Below, in pieces: positions 27,423 through 35,738 of a DNA stretch of 64,000 nucleotides. A program made the position numbers and the translations under genes. Source of the DNA: Exercitatus varius (GTDB lineage: Bacteria; Pseudomonadota; Gammaproteobacteria; Enterobacterales; Pasteurellaceae). The notes beneath the pieces were generated by a model. It saw only the letters and a program-made list of their open reading frames with translations, was not told the origin of the DNA and did not search any database. Where the stretch lies: NCBI RefSeq assembly GCF_029577735.1, contig NZ_JARQTO010000005.1, positions 1 through 64,000 of the forward strand, in the 5' to 3' direction. The first letter of the stretch is position 1. Each line of letters opens with the position of its first letter.

Positions 27423-28775
27423 TCAAACCGCCATCCACATCAAACTGACAATCAGAAACGCAATCACGCCGTAAATGGTTGTGAGAACCGACCAGGTTTT
27501 TAAGCCGTCCGCCACCGAGATACCGAAGAATTTTGTCCAAACCCAAAATAAGCTGTCGTTTACGTGGGATAACGTCATCGAGCCCGCGCCTACAGCGGCG
27601 GTAATGAGCGCGATTTGCACGCCGTTGTATCCGCCCGCATTAATTGCCGGCGCAAGAATGGTCGCGGTCGTAATGGTCGCAACCGTTGCCGAGCCCTGGG
27701 CGGCGCGTAACAAAGCGGCAAGGATAAAACCCAAAGCCAAGACGTGCAATCCCGTGCTTGCCAAGACTTCGGATAAGGCTTTGCCCACACCGCTGGCATC
27801 CAGAACTTTACCGAACATCCCGCCGGCACCGGTGATTAAAATAATACCGGCAATCGGCGCTAACGAAGAATTCAAAATTTCTTCCAGTTTTTCTTTATCC
27901 CAGCCGCGGCGAATGCCTAAAACATAAGAAGAAATACAGACGGCAAGCAATAAAGCGAAGGGCGAACTGCCGACCATACTGAAAATATCGCGCACGATAT
28001 TGCCTTTCGGTAAGGTGGTGGCGGTGATGGTGCCTAGCATAATAAGCACCAAAGGTAACACAATCATGGTTAACACGGTGCCGAATTTAGGTAACCCGTC
28101 GGCATTATGCGATAGCTGTTTTTGATATTGAATCAAATCCGTTGAAGCGGGGACATGAATGAACGTGCGTTTAGTAAAGAACGGAATAAACAGCTGTCCC
28201 AGCAAATAAGCCGGCAAGGCTGCGCAAAAACCGACGCCCAGAACAAAACCGATATCCGCATTCAATACTTGCGCACCGGCGACTACGCCCGGATGGGGCG
28301 GCAACATGACGTGCACCGTTAACATGGACAGCCCGATCGGTAAGGCGTAAACCAGCATGTTCCCGCCGATGCGGCGCGCCACGCTGAAAATGATGGGCAA
28401 CAATACGATAAAGCCTACGTCCACGAAAACCGGAATGCCGAAAATAAAGCCGGTGGCGCCCAAGGCAAAAGCGGCGCGTTTTTCGCCGAATTTATCCAAT
28501 AACCAACCTGCCAACACATCGGCGCCGTTTGATTTCTCAATCACTTTACCGAGCATGGCGCCCAATCCCACGATGAGGGCGACACTGCCCAGGGTTCCGC
28601 CCATGCCTTTGACTAAGGTCGGAATAACATCGCCCAGCGGAATACCCGCGCTGAGCGCCACGGCAATACTGACCACGCCCAATGCTAAGAAAGGGTGAAC
28701 TCTACCGCGAATCATTAAGGCCAGCAACGCGATCACGCTCACCAAGCCAATAAGAATAAGACTGCCGTTTGACAT
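27423..28775 (-). CDS. GntP-family sugar-acid permease
   Basis: 450-residue inner-membrane permease of the gluconate:H+ symporter family with about 12-14 membrane segments. The N-terminus is SLILIGLVSVIALLALMIRG. Family motifs include GLGAMLGKVIEKSNGAD, MLPPHPGVVAG and the C-terminal SHVNDSLFWVW. It sits at the end of the threonate catabolic genes, as does HI1015 in H. influenzae, so uptake of L-threonate or a related tetronate is inferred. The ribosome site GAGGTGAT is very strong. An intrinsic terminator just upstream could limit its expression relative to the enzyme genes. Confidence 0.92.
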   Translation of the reverse strand: MSNGSLILIGLVSVIALLALMIRGRVHPFLALGVVSIAVALSAGIPLGDVIPTLVKGMGGTLGSVALIVGLGAMLGKVIEKSNGADVLAGWLLDKFGEKRAAFALGATGFIFGIPVFVDVGFIVLLPIIFSVARRIGGNMLVYALPIGLSMLTVHVMLPPHPGVVAGAQVLNADIGFVLGVGFCAALPAYLLGQLFIPFFTKRTFIHVPASTDLIQYQKQLSHNADGLPKFGTVLTMIVLPLVLIMLGTITATTLPKGNIVRDIFSMVGSSPFALLLAVCISSYVLGIRRGWDKEKLEEILNSSLAPIAGIILITGAGGMFGKVLDASGVGKALSEVLASTGLHVLALGFILAALLRAAQGSATVATITTATILAPAINAGGYNGVQIALITAAVGAGSMTLSHVNDSLFWVWTKFFGISVADGLKTWSVLTTIYGVIAFLIVSLMWMAV

Positions 28776-28791
28776 ATCATCACCTCGATTT

Positions 28792-28822
28792 AAAAAAGCG
28801 CTTCACTTCAATGAAACGCTTT
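28792..28822 (-). terminator. Terminator/attenuator between otnI and gntP
   Basis: On the minus strand, GCGTTTCATTGAAGTGAAGCGC is followed by six T. The T-run ends about 16 nt before the gntP start codon, placing the structure in the leader of gntP. An uptake sequence (28,858-28,867) lies further upstream in the same 158-bp gap. Confidence 0.7.
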
Positions 28823-28933
28823 ATTCAGGTTTGCACCGTTCACTCATTGATAATGAAAAGTGCGGTCAAAATTTTGAAAGTTTTTTGCAGGCGGGCTTTC
28901 CGTCATCCCGCCGCGCATCATCTTTTCAGGTCT

Positions 28934-29710
28934 TTATTTATAGGTTTGGAACCAACCCAACCCGGCGGCGGTGTCACTGCGCGGATTATATTCGCAGCCC
29001 ACATAACCTTGATAACCAATTTCATCCAACTTATTGAAAATAAACGGATAATTGATTTCACCCTCATCCGGCTCGTGACGATCCGGAACGGAGGCGATTT
29101 GCACGTGATAAAGCACGTTTTTCACGCGATCGGTTAAACGCGCCAGATTACCTTCCACATTCTGAGCGTGATAATAATCAAGCTGCAGGAACACGTTGTC
29201 CCGATTCACTAAATCGATGATTTCCAGGGCGTCGTCCTGGGTTTTCATTAAGTAGTTTTCCTTCACTTGCGGACTTAATGCTTCCAGTACGATATTGATG
29301 CCGTGCGGTTTAAATTTTTCCGAAGCGTAACGTAAATTATCGATAAAGGTTTGTTTATATTTGGCGCGGCTTTGACCCGGCGGAACAACGCCGCCCATAA
29401 TTAAAACCGTAGGGCATTCCAGCACAAGCGCATATTCCAACGCCAAATCGATATGTCGGCGGCTTTCCTCCTCTCTGCCCGGAATGGCGGATACGCCCCA
29501 TTCTCCCGCGGCAATATTGCCGGGCAGGGAATTGAACAACACCTGTTTCAATCCGTGTAAATTGAGTTTGGCTTTTAATTCTTGCGCCGGATAATCGTAA
29601 GGCCATAAATATTCCACATATTTAAATCCCGCCCGGGCCGCCGCTTCAAAACGATCAAGAAACGGCACTTCCGTAAACATCATAGTTAGATTTGCTGCAA
29701 ATTTAGGCAT
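28934..29710 (-). CDS. otnI: 2-oxo-tetronate isomerase OtnI (hydroxypyruvate isomerase family)
   Basis: TIM-barrel enzyme of the Hyi family, 258 aa. It isomerises 2-oxo-tetronate to 3-oxo-tetronate in the DUF1537-linked acid-sugar pathway. The N-terminus MPKFAANLTMMFTEVPFLDR, the EYLWPYDYPAQELK segment, QLDYYHAQNVEGNLA and the GCEYNPR metal-ligand region near the C-terminus are typical of the family. It lies 2 bp after otnC in the same operon. Older annotation would call it hydroxypyruvate isomerase; the neighbours support OtnI. Confidence 0.92.
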   Translation of the reverse strand: MPKFAANLTMMFTEVPFLDRFEAAARAGFKYVEYLWPYDYPAQELKAKLNLHGLKQVLFNSLPGNIAAGEWGVSAIPGREEESRRHIDLALEYALVLECPTVLIMGGVVPPGQSRAKYKQTFIDNLRYASEKFKPHGINIVLEALSPQVKENYLMKTQDDALEIIDLVNRDNVFLQLDYYHAQNVEGNLARLTDRVKNVLYHVQIASVPDRHEPDEGEINYPFIFNKLDEIGYQGYVGCEYNPRSDTAAGLGWFQTYK

Positions 29711-29712
29711 AA

Positions 29713-30345
29713 TTATTTTCCTCTGTTTTCGAGATCTTTCACTTCTTCATCAGTCAGATAACGAATTTTTTGTCCTTGTAAAATGAAGAATAATTTTGCG
29801 GTTTCTTCCAATTCTTCCGCATTATCGGCGGCATCCGACAAATCGGTTCCCGTCACCACAACTCCGTGGTTTGCCAACAGGAACGCCTTGCCCGTTAACG
29901 CGCGATTACCGAGTTCTTCCGCAATTTTAGGCGAACCCGGACGGTAATAAGGAATGACCTGCATTTTACCTACGCGCATCACATAATAGGGCGTGAAGGC
30001 GCGCACGGCATTGTTCGGGTTAAGACCGTCCAGGCACGAAAGTGCGGTCAAATAGGTGCTATGCAAATGCACGATGGCTTTGCAGGCGGGATTTTTCTTG
30101 TACATCGCCAAGTGAAACACCGATTCTTTCGACGGTTTATCGCCTTCCAATAAATTGCCGTTCAGATCCAGCACGGACAAGCGTTCCGCCTGCAAGCGAC
30201 CTAAAGAAGAACCTGTCGGCGTGACTAACACGCGATTGTCATCAAGGCGCACGGACAAATTACCGGCGCCGCCCACGGTGTAACCGCGTTCATAAAAAGA
30301 ACGCCCGAGTTTTACCATTAATTCTTTTTGTTCTAAATCCCTCAT
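29713..30345 (-). CDS. otnC: 3-oxo-tetronate 4-phosphate decarboxylase OtnC (class II aldolase family)
   Basis: 210-residue class II aldolase/adducin-fold enzyme. It decarboxylates 3-oxo-tetronate 4-phosphate to dihydroxyacetone phosphate. The zinc-ligand histidines are in HLHSTYLTALS and ANHGVVVTG; GGAGNLSVR and SKESVFHLAMY complete the active site. The gene overlaps otnK by 4 bp (ATGA), a sign of translational coupling. An uptake sequence lies inside it at 30,040-30,049. Confidence 0.92.
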   Translation of the reverse strand: MRDLEQKELMVKLGRSFYERGYTVGGAGNLSVRLDDNRVLVTPTGSSLGRLQAERLSVLDLNGNLLEGDKPSKESVFHLAMYKKNPACKAIVHLHSTYLTALSCLDGLNPNNAVRAFTPYYVMRVGKMQVIPYYRPGSPKIAEELGNRALTGKAFLLANHGVVVTGTDLSDAADNAEELEETAKLFFILQGQKIRYLTDEEVKDLENRGK

Positions 30346-31583
30346 ACAAACATTCCTTGTGCGTATTCAAAAAAATCTTCTTGGCCGAAATTGCCCGATT
30401 TAAGCGCCAGAAAAATCTCTTCCTCCACCGCTTTTAACCAAGGCACGCCGGGAGCGATTTGTTTGCCGATATGAAAACCGGAAAAGCCAAGCCGCTGCAC
30501 CACAATACTCGAGGTCTCGCCGCCGGCGGTGATGAAATTGGTCACACCATATCGTTTCAATTTAAGCGCCAACTGCGCGAAAGTGTGTTCAATGGCGCAG
30601 CTGGCTTTATCGACGCCAAATTCATTCTGAATCGCTTTCAACGCATCAGGCGGCACCGTTGCAAAAACCATCGGCGCAAGCGGCGCGTCAAGATTTGCAA
30701 TCACCCACCGATAAAGCTCTTCTACATAGTTTGGATTATTCATCGCTTGTTCTACGCTAAGCTGAAAGTGCGGTGCGTTTTTGCGATATTTTTCCACCTG
30801 TTTATTGGTCATCACCGAACAAGAACCCGAAAGCACCACGGTTTTGCCTTTTCTCGGTGTGAAGGCGTTCGTGCCTTTCTTGCCGCCGCTTAACCGAGCC
30901 GCCATATAAGCGCCCAGACCGGAACCGCCGGTGACGAGTTTGAAATCCGCCACCGCTTCGGCAAGCACTTCAAGCTGCGAATTATCCGCCGCGTCCACTA
31001 CGGCGTAGCGGTAGCCTTGCGCTTTCAACTCGGCGAAACGCTCTTTCACGCGCGCAGCGCCCCGAATCACATCCGCATAGGCGACCAACCCCGTTTTGCC
31101 TTTAGCCTGCGCATCCATCAAACGCATTAAGTTGGCATCGGTCATAGGCGTAATCGGGTGATTTTTCATGCCCGATTCGCTTAACAGCTGCTCGCCTACG
31201 AATAAATAACCGTTAAAAATGGTGCGACCGTTCACAGGCAAAGCCGGCGAAATCACGGTAAAATCATCGCCTAATTCGTCAAGCAACGCATCAGTTACCG
31301 GACCGATATTGCCTTTCGGCGTGCTGTCGAAAGTGGAACAATATTTAAAATAAAACTGACTACAACCGTTTTCTTTCAACCATTTATACGCGCTTAAGGA
31401 TTGTTCAATCGCTTCGTTAACAGGGTTAGAACGCGATTTTAAGCTGATCACGATCGCATCCGCTTTGCTATTGATCGGTTGTTGCGGAATTCCGTTCATT
31501 TGCACCGCACTGAGCCCGTTTTCCACTAAAAAACTGGCAATGTCGCTAGCTCCGGTGAAATCGTCTGCAATAACGCCTAACAT
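30342..31583 (-). CDS. otnK: 3-oxo-tetronate 4-kinase OtnK (DUF1537 family)
   Basis: 413-residue four-carbon acid-sugar kinase. The N-terminal domain begins MLGVIADDFTGASDIASFL with the substrate-binding Asp pair. The C-terminal nucleotide-binding domain has VVLSGSCSVMTNKQV and FITAGGETSSIVVQ. The open frame starts at a GTG two codons upstream, but GGAG lies only one base from that GTG and seven from the ATG at 31583, so the ATG is chosen. That leaves a 2-bp gap to ltnD. Near-identical to remembered H. influenzae HI1011. Confidence 0.94.
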   Translation of the reverse strand: MLGVIADDFTGASDIASFLVENGLSAVQMNGIPQQPINSKADAIVISLKSRSNPVNEAIEQSLSAYKWLKENGCSQFYFKYCSTFDSTPKGNIGPVTDALLDELGDDFTVISPALPVNGRTIFNGYLFVGEQLLSESGMKNHPITPMTDANLMRLMDAQAKGKTGLVAYADVIRGAARVKERFAELKAQGYRYAVVDAADNSQLEVLAEAVADFKLVTGGSGLGAYMAARLSGGKKGTNAFTPRKGKTVVLSGSCSVMTNKQVEKYRKNAPHFQLSVEQAMNNPNYVEELYRWVIANLDAPLAPMVFATVPPDALKAIQNEFGVDKASCAIEHTFAQLALKLKRYGVTNFITAGGETSSIVVQRLGFSGFHIGKQIAPGVPWLKAVEEEIFLALKSGNFGQEDFFEYAQGMFV

Positions 31584-31585
31584 AG

Positions 31586-32491
31586 TCACGCTCCTTTTTT
31601 CGGAAGATTAACGCCGTTGAAAATTTTAATCACGGCGCTGTCGTCCTCTTTACCGTAACCGGCGTTGCTGGCTTGCGTAAACATGGAGTACGCGGTGCCG
31701 GCTAAATAAAGCGGGAAATGAAGGGATTTTGCGGTGTCGTTCACCAGACCTAAATCCTTCACGAAAATATCCACCATGGATAACGGCGTGTAATCGCCGT
31801 CCACCACGTGTTTCATCCTGTTTTCAAACATCCAGGAATTTCCCGCGGCATGGGTGACGACATCGTACATTACATCTAACGGAATGCCGGCCTTTGACGC
31901 CAGCGCCATCGCTTCCGCCCCCGCCGCGATATGCACGCCGGCCAGCAATTGGTGCACGATTTTCACGGTTGCGCCTAATCCGATTTCTTCACCGATGTTA
32001 TAGACTTTCGCGGCGGTGGCATTCAAAACCGGTTGTAGTTTATTAAAGGCTTCCTGTGAACCCGACGCCATCACGGTCATTTCGCCTTTTAAGGCTTTTG
32101 CCGCCCCGCCGGACACCGGCGCATCCAGCATAATCAGCCCCAATTCTGTTAATTTTTGTGAAATCTCCTGCGCATCAGCCGCCGCCATGGTGGAAGACAC
32201 CATCACCGCCGTCCCCGGTTTTAATTTTTTTGCAATACCGTTTTCGCCAAATAAAGCGGAATTCGCTTGCGCCGCATTAACCACCAACACCACAACGGCA
32301 TCCAAATTTTGTGCAAATTCATCACCGTTTGTTGCGACGTCTTTAGCGCCGGCGGCTTTTAATTTTTCTAATGCCGCCGGATTTAAATCAATGCCGTAAG
32401 TGTTCAAACCCGCATTAATACAGGATACGGCGGCGCCCATGCCCATCGAGCCCAAACCGATAACGGCGACAGAATAAGATTGATTATTCAT
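31586..32491 (-). CDS. ltnD: L-threonate 2-dehydrogenase LtnD (beta-hydroxyacid dehydrogenase family)
   Basis: 301-residue NAD-dependent dehydrogenase of the 3-hydroxyisobutyrate dehydrogenase family. The Rossmann motif is VAVIGLGSMGMGAAV, the substrate loop LDAPVSGGAAKALKGEMTVM, and the catalytic Lys is in GATVKIVHQLLAGVH. It is the first gene of the minus-strand operon, with a GGAGGA ribosome site. It would oxidise L-threonate to 2-oxo-tetronate for OtnI, OtnK and OtnC. In H. influenzae the homologous cluster also has a DenD-type epimerase-fold dehydrogenase; none is seen here. Confidence 0.92.
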   Translation of the reverse strand: MNNQSYSVAVIGLGSMGMGAAVSCINAGLNTYGIDLNPAALEKLKAAGAKDVATNGDEFAQNLDAVVVLVVNAAQANSALFGENGIAKKLKPGTAVMVSSTMAAADAQEISQKLTELGLIMLDAPVSGGAAKALKGEMTVMASGSQEAFNKLQPVLNATAAKVYNIGEEIGLGATVKIVHQLLAGVHIAAGAEAMALASKAGIPLDVMYDVVTHAAGNSWMFENRMKHVVDGDYTPLSMVDIFVKDLGLVNDTAKSLHFPLYLAGTAYSMFTQASNAGYGKEDDSAVIKIFNGVNLPKKGA

Positions 32492-32561
32492 TATGAATCC
32501 TCCTCAAGATAAATCAGCTGTAACAACGCTGAGTATTCTGCCCGATGAATTTGTGAAAATC

Positions 32562-32577
32562 TGTGATCAAGATCGCA
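32562..32577. promoter_or_regulatory. Probable CRP-binding site upstream of ltnD
   Basis: TGTGATCAAGATCGCA matches the CRP consensus TGTGA-N6-TCACA at nine of ten defined positions. It lies about 78 bp upstream of ltnD in the divergent ltnD/deoR region, suggesting catabolite control of threonate use. Confidence 0.65.
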
Positions 32578-32620
32578 AAAATGATAAATATTGTTAAAAT
32601 ATGTTCAAAAAAGATATGGA

Positions 32621-32648
32621 TTGATCATGCGATATAAAGTCATATAAT
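32621..32648 (+). promoter_or_regulatory. Promoter of the DeoR-type regulator gene
   Basis: TTGATC (32,621-32,626), 16-bp spacer, TATAAT (32,643-32,648), about 28 bp before the start codon. Confidence 0.7.
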
Positions 32649-32675
32649 GAGAAACCGTATATTCAAGGAGATAAG

Positions 32676-33434
32676 ATGATACCTTTAGAGAGACTTCGCA
32701 TTGAGCTTGAACTTATCCGAAAATACGGCGTAATCAGCATTAACACGTTAATGGAACATTTAAACGTTTCGCATATGACAATTCGGCGAGACATCCAAAA
32801 ACTCGAGAGCGAAGGCAAGGTCATCTCGGTGTCGGGCGGCGTACAATTGCTGGAAAGACTGGAAACGGAGTTGCCTCACGATGATAAATCGCGGCTTTCC
32901 CACGATCAAAAAGAACAAATCGGCAAAGCGGCGGCGGATCTGATCCCGCAAAATTGCGTGGTTTATTTAGACGCCGGTACCACAACGCTTGAAATTGCAA
33001 AATATATTACCGAGCGCGAGGATTTGTTAGTCGTCACCAATGATTTTGTGATTGCCAATTATCTGATGATTAACTGCAAATGCCGCCTGATTCATATCGG
33101 CGGCACCGTCAATAAAGCCAACCGTTCTTCCGTCGGCGAATTAGCGGCGCAAACATTGCGGCAGCTCTCCGTCGATTTGGCGTTTATTTCGACTTCTTCG
33201 TGGAATTTGTCGGGGTTAACCACGCCGGACGAAGACAAAATTTCGGTCAAGCGCGCCATTATTCAGGCCAGCAGACGCAAAGTATTGGTTTCCGATTCCT
33301 CAAAATATGGCAAAGTCGCCACATTTTCACTCTTTCCGTTGACAACATTTAATCGTATTATTTGCGACAAAGGATTAGTGATAAACGCGCAGGAAAAAAT
33401 CCGTGAAATGGATGTGGAATTATCATTGGTGTGA
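32676..33434 (+). CDS. DeoR-family transcriptional regulator of threonate genes
   Basis: 252 residues: an N-terminal winged helix-turn-helix (GVISINTLMEHLNVSHMTIRRDIQKL, about residues 19-44) and a DeoRC sugar-phosphate sensor domain with YLDAGTTTLEIA and LVTNDF-type motifs. It is divergent from ltnD, as HI1009 is in H. influenzae, so it most likely represses the ltnD-gntP operon and responds to a phosphorylated intermediate. AAGGAG precedes the ATG. Confidence 0.9.
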   Translation: MIPLERLRIELELIRKYGVISINTLMEHLNVSHMTIRRDIQKLESEGKVISVSGGVQLLERLETELPHDDKSRLSHDQKEQIGKAAADLIPQNCVVYLDAGTTTLEIAKYITEREDLLVVTNDFVIANYLMINCKCRLIHIGGTVNKANRSSVGELAAQTLRQLSVDLAFISTSSWNLSGLTTPDEDKISVKRAIIQASRRKVLVSDSSKYGKVATFSLFPLTTFNRIICDKGLVINAQEKIREMDVELSLV

Positions 33435-33480
33435 ATGTTTATTCTCCGTCCTTGAGAAAATTGCGCCCTTTCGGGCCATC

Positions 33481-33513
33481 GGTCAAAAAACGTTGCGTTT
33501 TTTGACCGCACTT
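33481..33513 (+). terminator. Terminator hairpin carrying an uptake sequence, after the regulator gene
   Basis: GGTCAAAAAACG, TTG loop, CGTTTTTTGACC: a perfect 12-bp stem. The downstream arm overlaps the uptake sequence GACCGCACTT (33,504-33,513). Confidence 0.75.
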
Positions 33514-33581
33514 TTAATAAAGCTGATGCGGCAATATGATTTGAGCGCGACTTCGCATTAAAAAATAACCGTGGAGTAGAC

Positions 33582-35555
33582 ATGGACAGACGAAAATTTA
33601 TCCGACTTGGAACCGGCGCCATGCTGGTGTTGGGAACCGGTCGTTACGGCTGGGCGGCGGACGACGACAGCCAGGCAAAATTACGCGTTATCGCAACGAC
33701 TGACGTTCACTGCTTTTTAACGGACTTTGATTATTACAAAGACGCCCCGACCGATAAATTCGGTTTCACCCGCGCCGCCACCCTGATTGATCAGGCGCGT
33801 CGGGAAGTAACGAATTCCGTTCTGGTGGATAACGGCGATTTAATCCAGGGCAATCCTATTGCGGACTACCAGGCGGCGGAAGGCGCCAAACAAGGCAAAC
33901 CGCATCCGGCGATTCTGGTCAATAACGCAATGCAATACGATGTCGGCACGCTGGGAAACCACGAATTTAATTACGGTCTGGAATACCTGAACCGCGTCAT
34001 CAAACAGGCGCATTACCCGACCATTAATACCAATATCGTGCGAAAAGGCACTAATGAACCCATGTTCCAACCTTACGCCGTGCAGGAAAAAGAAATTCTG
34101 GATCAGGCCGGCAATAAACAAAAAATCCGCATCGGTTATCTCGGATTTGTGCCGCCGCAAATCATGGTTTGGGATAAAATAAACCTGGCCGGTAAAGCGG
34201 AAGTGCGCGATATCGTCCAAACCGCGCGCAAATATATTCCGATTCTGAAAAAAAACGATGTGGATATTATCATCGCATTGGCGCATACCGGTCCTTTCAA
34301 CGGCCCTTACCGTGCGGGAATGGAAAATGCCGCCTTTCATTTAGCGGAAGTAAAAGACATTGATGCCATTGTTTTCGGCCACTCTCACGGCTTGTTTCCA
34401 AGTAAAGAATTCGAAAAATTTCCTCATACGGATATCGCGAAAGGTACCGTCAGAAACGTTCCCGCCGCCATGGCCGGATACTGGGCGAACCATATCGCCG
34501 TGATTGACTTAACGCTGGCAAAACGTCGGGGAAAATGGACGGTTACAGACGGTTCTTCCGCTTTGCGTCCGATTTATGATGAACAGGCGAAAGCGCCGAC
34601 AGTAAAAAATCATCCGAAAATCACCGAACTTTTGCAGCCGGTGCACGAAGCCACACGCAGATTCGTCGCGCAACCGATCGGCCGCTCAAGCGATAACATG
34701 TACAGCTATCTGGCGTTAGTACAGGATGATCCGACGGTACAAATCGTGAACCGCGCGCAAAAAGCCTACACTGAAAAAATCATCAAAAATCTGCCGAAAC
34801 TGGCTAAATTGCCGGTGTTAAGTGCGTCGGCGCCGTTCAAAGTAGGCGGACGTAAAAACGATCCCCTCGGTTTCACTGAAGTCAATAAAGGGCAATTAAC
34901 TTTCCGCAACGCTTCCGATTTATATCTGTATCCGAATACCTTGGTGGTGCTCCGCATTACGGGCGCGGAACTGAAGGAATGGCTGGAATGCAGCGCCGGC
35001 ATGTTCAACCAAATTGACGCAGCCAGCGAAAAACCGCAGTCCCTTTTAAACTGGGACGGTTTCCGCACTTATAATTACGATATCATTGACGGCGTGGAAT
35101 ATCAATTCGATATCACCCAGCCGCCGCGTTATGACGGCGAATGCAATCTGATTAACCCGAAGGCGCATCGCGTTGTGAAGTTAAAATTTAAAGGAAAACC
35201 GGTTGATCCCAAAGCGCAATTCCTGATTGCCACCAATAATTACCGCGCGTACGGCAATAAATTCCCCGGCACGGGCAATGATCACATCGTGTTCGCCTCG
35301 CCGGACGAAAATCGTCAGATTCTGGTGAATTACATTTCGTCGAACAGCAAAGCGAAGGGCGAAGTCTCTCCGACGGTGGACAAAAACTGGAGAATTGCGC
35401 CGATCCACAGCAAAGTGAAACTGGATATCCGCGTTGAAACCTCGCCGACGGAAAAAGCCACGGCGTTTATCCGAACCAACGCCCGACACCCGATGACATT
35501 CGTGGGCACGGATGAAATCGGATTTGCGGTGTATCGAATTGATTTAACGCGCTAA
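33582..35555 (+). CDS. cpdB: 2',3'-cyclic-nucleotide 2'-phosphodiesterase/3'-nucleotidase CpdB
   Basis: Periplasmic metallophosphoesterase that salvages nucleosides from cyclic and 3'-nucleotides, 657 aa. The N-terminus MDRRKFIRLGTGAMLVLGTG with a twin-arginine motif suggests Tat rather than Sec export. Metal-binding motifs are ATTDVHCF (Asp41, His43), VDNGDLIQGN, TLGNHEFNYG and VFGHSHG. The C-terminal 5'-nucleotidase domain has ITGAELKEWLE and ATNNYRAYGNKFPG. It is monocistronic, with a strong terminator behind it. Confidence 0.95.
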   Translation: MDRRKFIRLGTGAMLVLGTGRYGWAADDDSQAKLRVIATTDVHCFLTDFDYYKDAPTDKFGFTRAATLIDQARREVTNSVLVDNGDLIQGNPIADYQAAEGAKQGKPHPAILVNNAMQYDVGTLGNHEFNYGLEYLNRVIKQAHYPTINTNIVRKGTNEPMFQPYAVQEKEILDQAGNKQKIRIGYLGFVPPQIMVWDKINLAGKAEVRDIVQTARKYIPILKKNDVDIIIALAHTGPFNGPYRAGMENAAFHLAEVKDIDAIVFGHSHGLFPSKEFEKFPHTDIAKGTVRNVPAAMAGYWANHIAVIDLTLAKRRGKWTVTDGSSALRPIYDEQAKAPTVKNHPKITELLQPVHEATRRFVAQPIGRSSDNMYSYLALVQDDPTVQIVNRAQKAYTEKIIKNLPKLAKLPVLSASAPFKVGGRKNDPLGFTEVNKGQLTFRNASDLYLYPNTLVVLRITGAELKEWLECSAGMFNQIDAASEKPQSLLNWDGFRTYNYDIIDGVEYQFDITQPPRYDGECNLINPKAHRVVKLKFKGKPVDPKAQFLIATNNYRAYGNKFPGTGNDHIVFASPDENRQILVNYISSNSKAKGEVSPTVDKNWRIAPIHSKVKLDIRVETSPTEKATAFIRTNARHPMTFVGTDEIGFAVYRIDLTR

Positions 35556-35573
35556 TTCATGTTATCGATTATG

Positions 35574-35604
35574 AAAATCTCCGGTAAAGAACCGGAGATT
35601 TTTA
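35574..35604 (+). terminator. Intrinsic terminator after cpdB
   Basis: AAATCTCCGGT / ACCGGAGATTT stem with a short loop and TTTTT behind it. Confidence 0.9.
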
Positions 35605-35617
35605 GTTTCAAACAGGT

Positions 35618-35658
35618 AAAGTGCGGGCAAAAAACTCTCGTTTTTTTGCCCGCACTTT
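35618..35658. terminator. 17-bp perfect inverted repeat made of variant uptake sequences
   Basis: AAAGTGCGGGCAAAAAA and TTTTTTGCCCGCACTTT with a 7-nt loop, between cpdB and gyrB. It uses AAGTGCGGGC rather than the canonical AAGTGCGGTC. It may be a second terminator. Confidence 0.65.
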
Positions 35659-35695
35659 AGCGCCATTAATCCGTGCTATTTTCCGCCGTTTCTGC

Positions 35696-35701
35696 TATAA
35701 T
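35696..35701 (+). promoter_or_regulatory. Candidate -10 element of gyrB
   Basis: TATAAT about 38 bp before the gyrB start codon. No clear -35 hexamer is visible. Confidence 0.4.
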
Positions 35702-35738
35702 TTCGCCAACTTTTTTGCAACAAATAAGAGATATTTCT

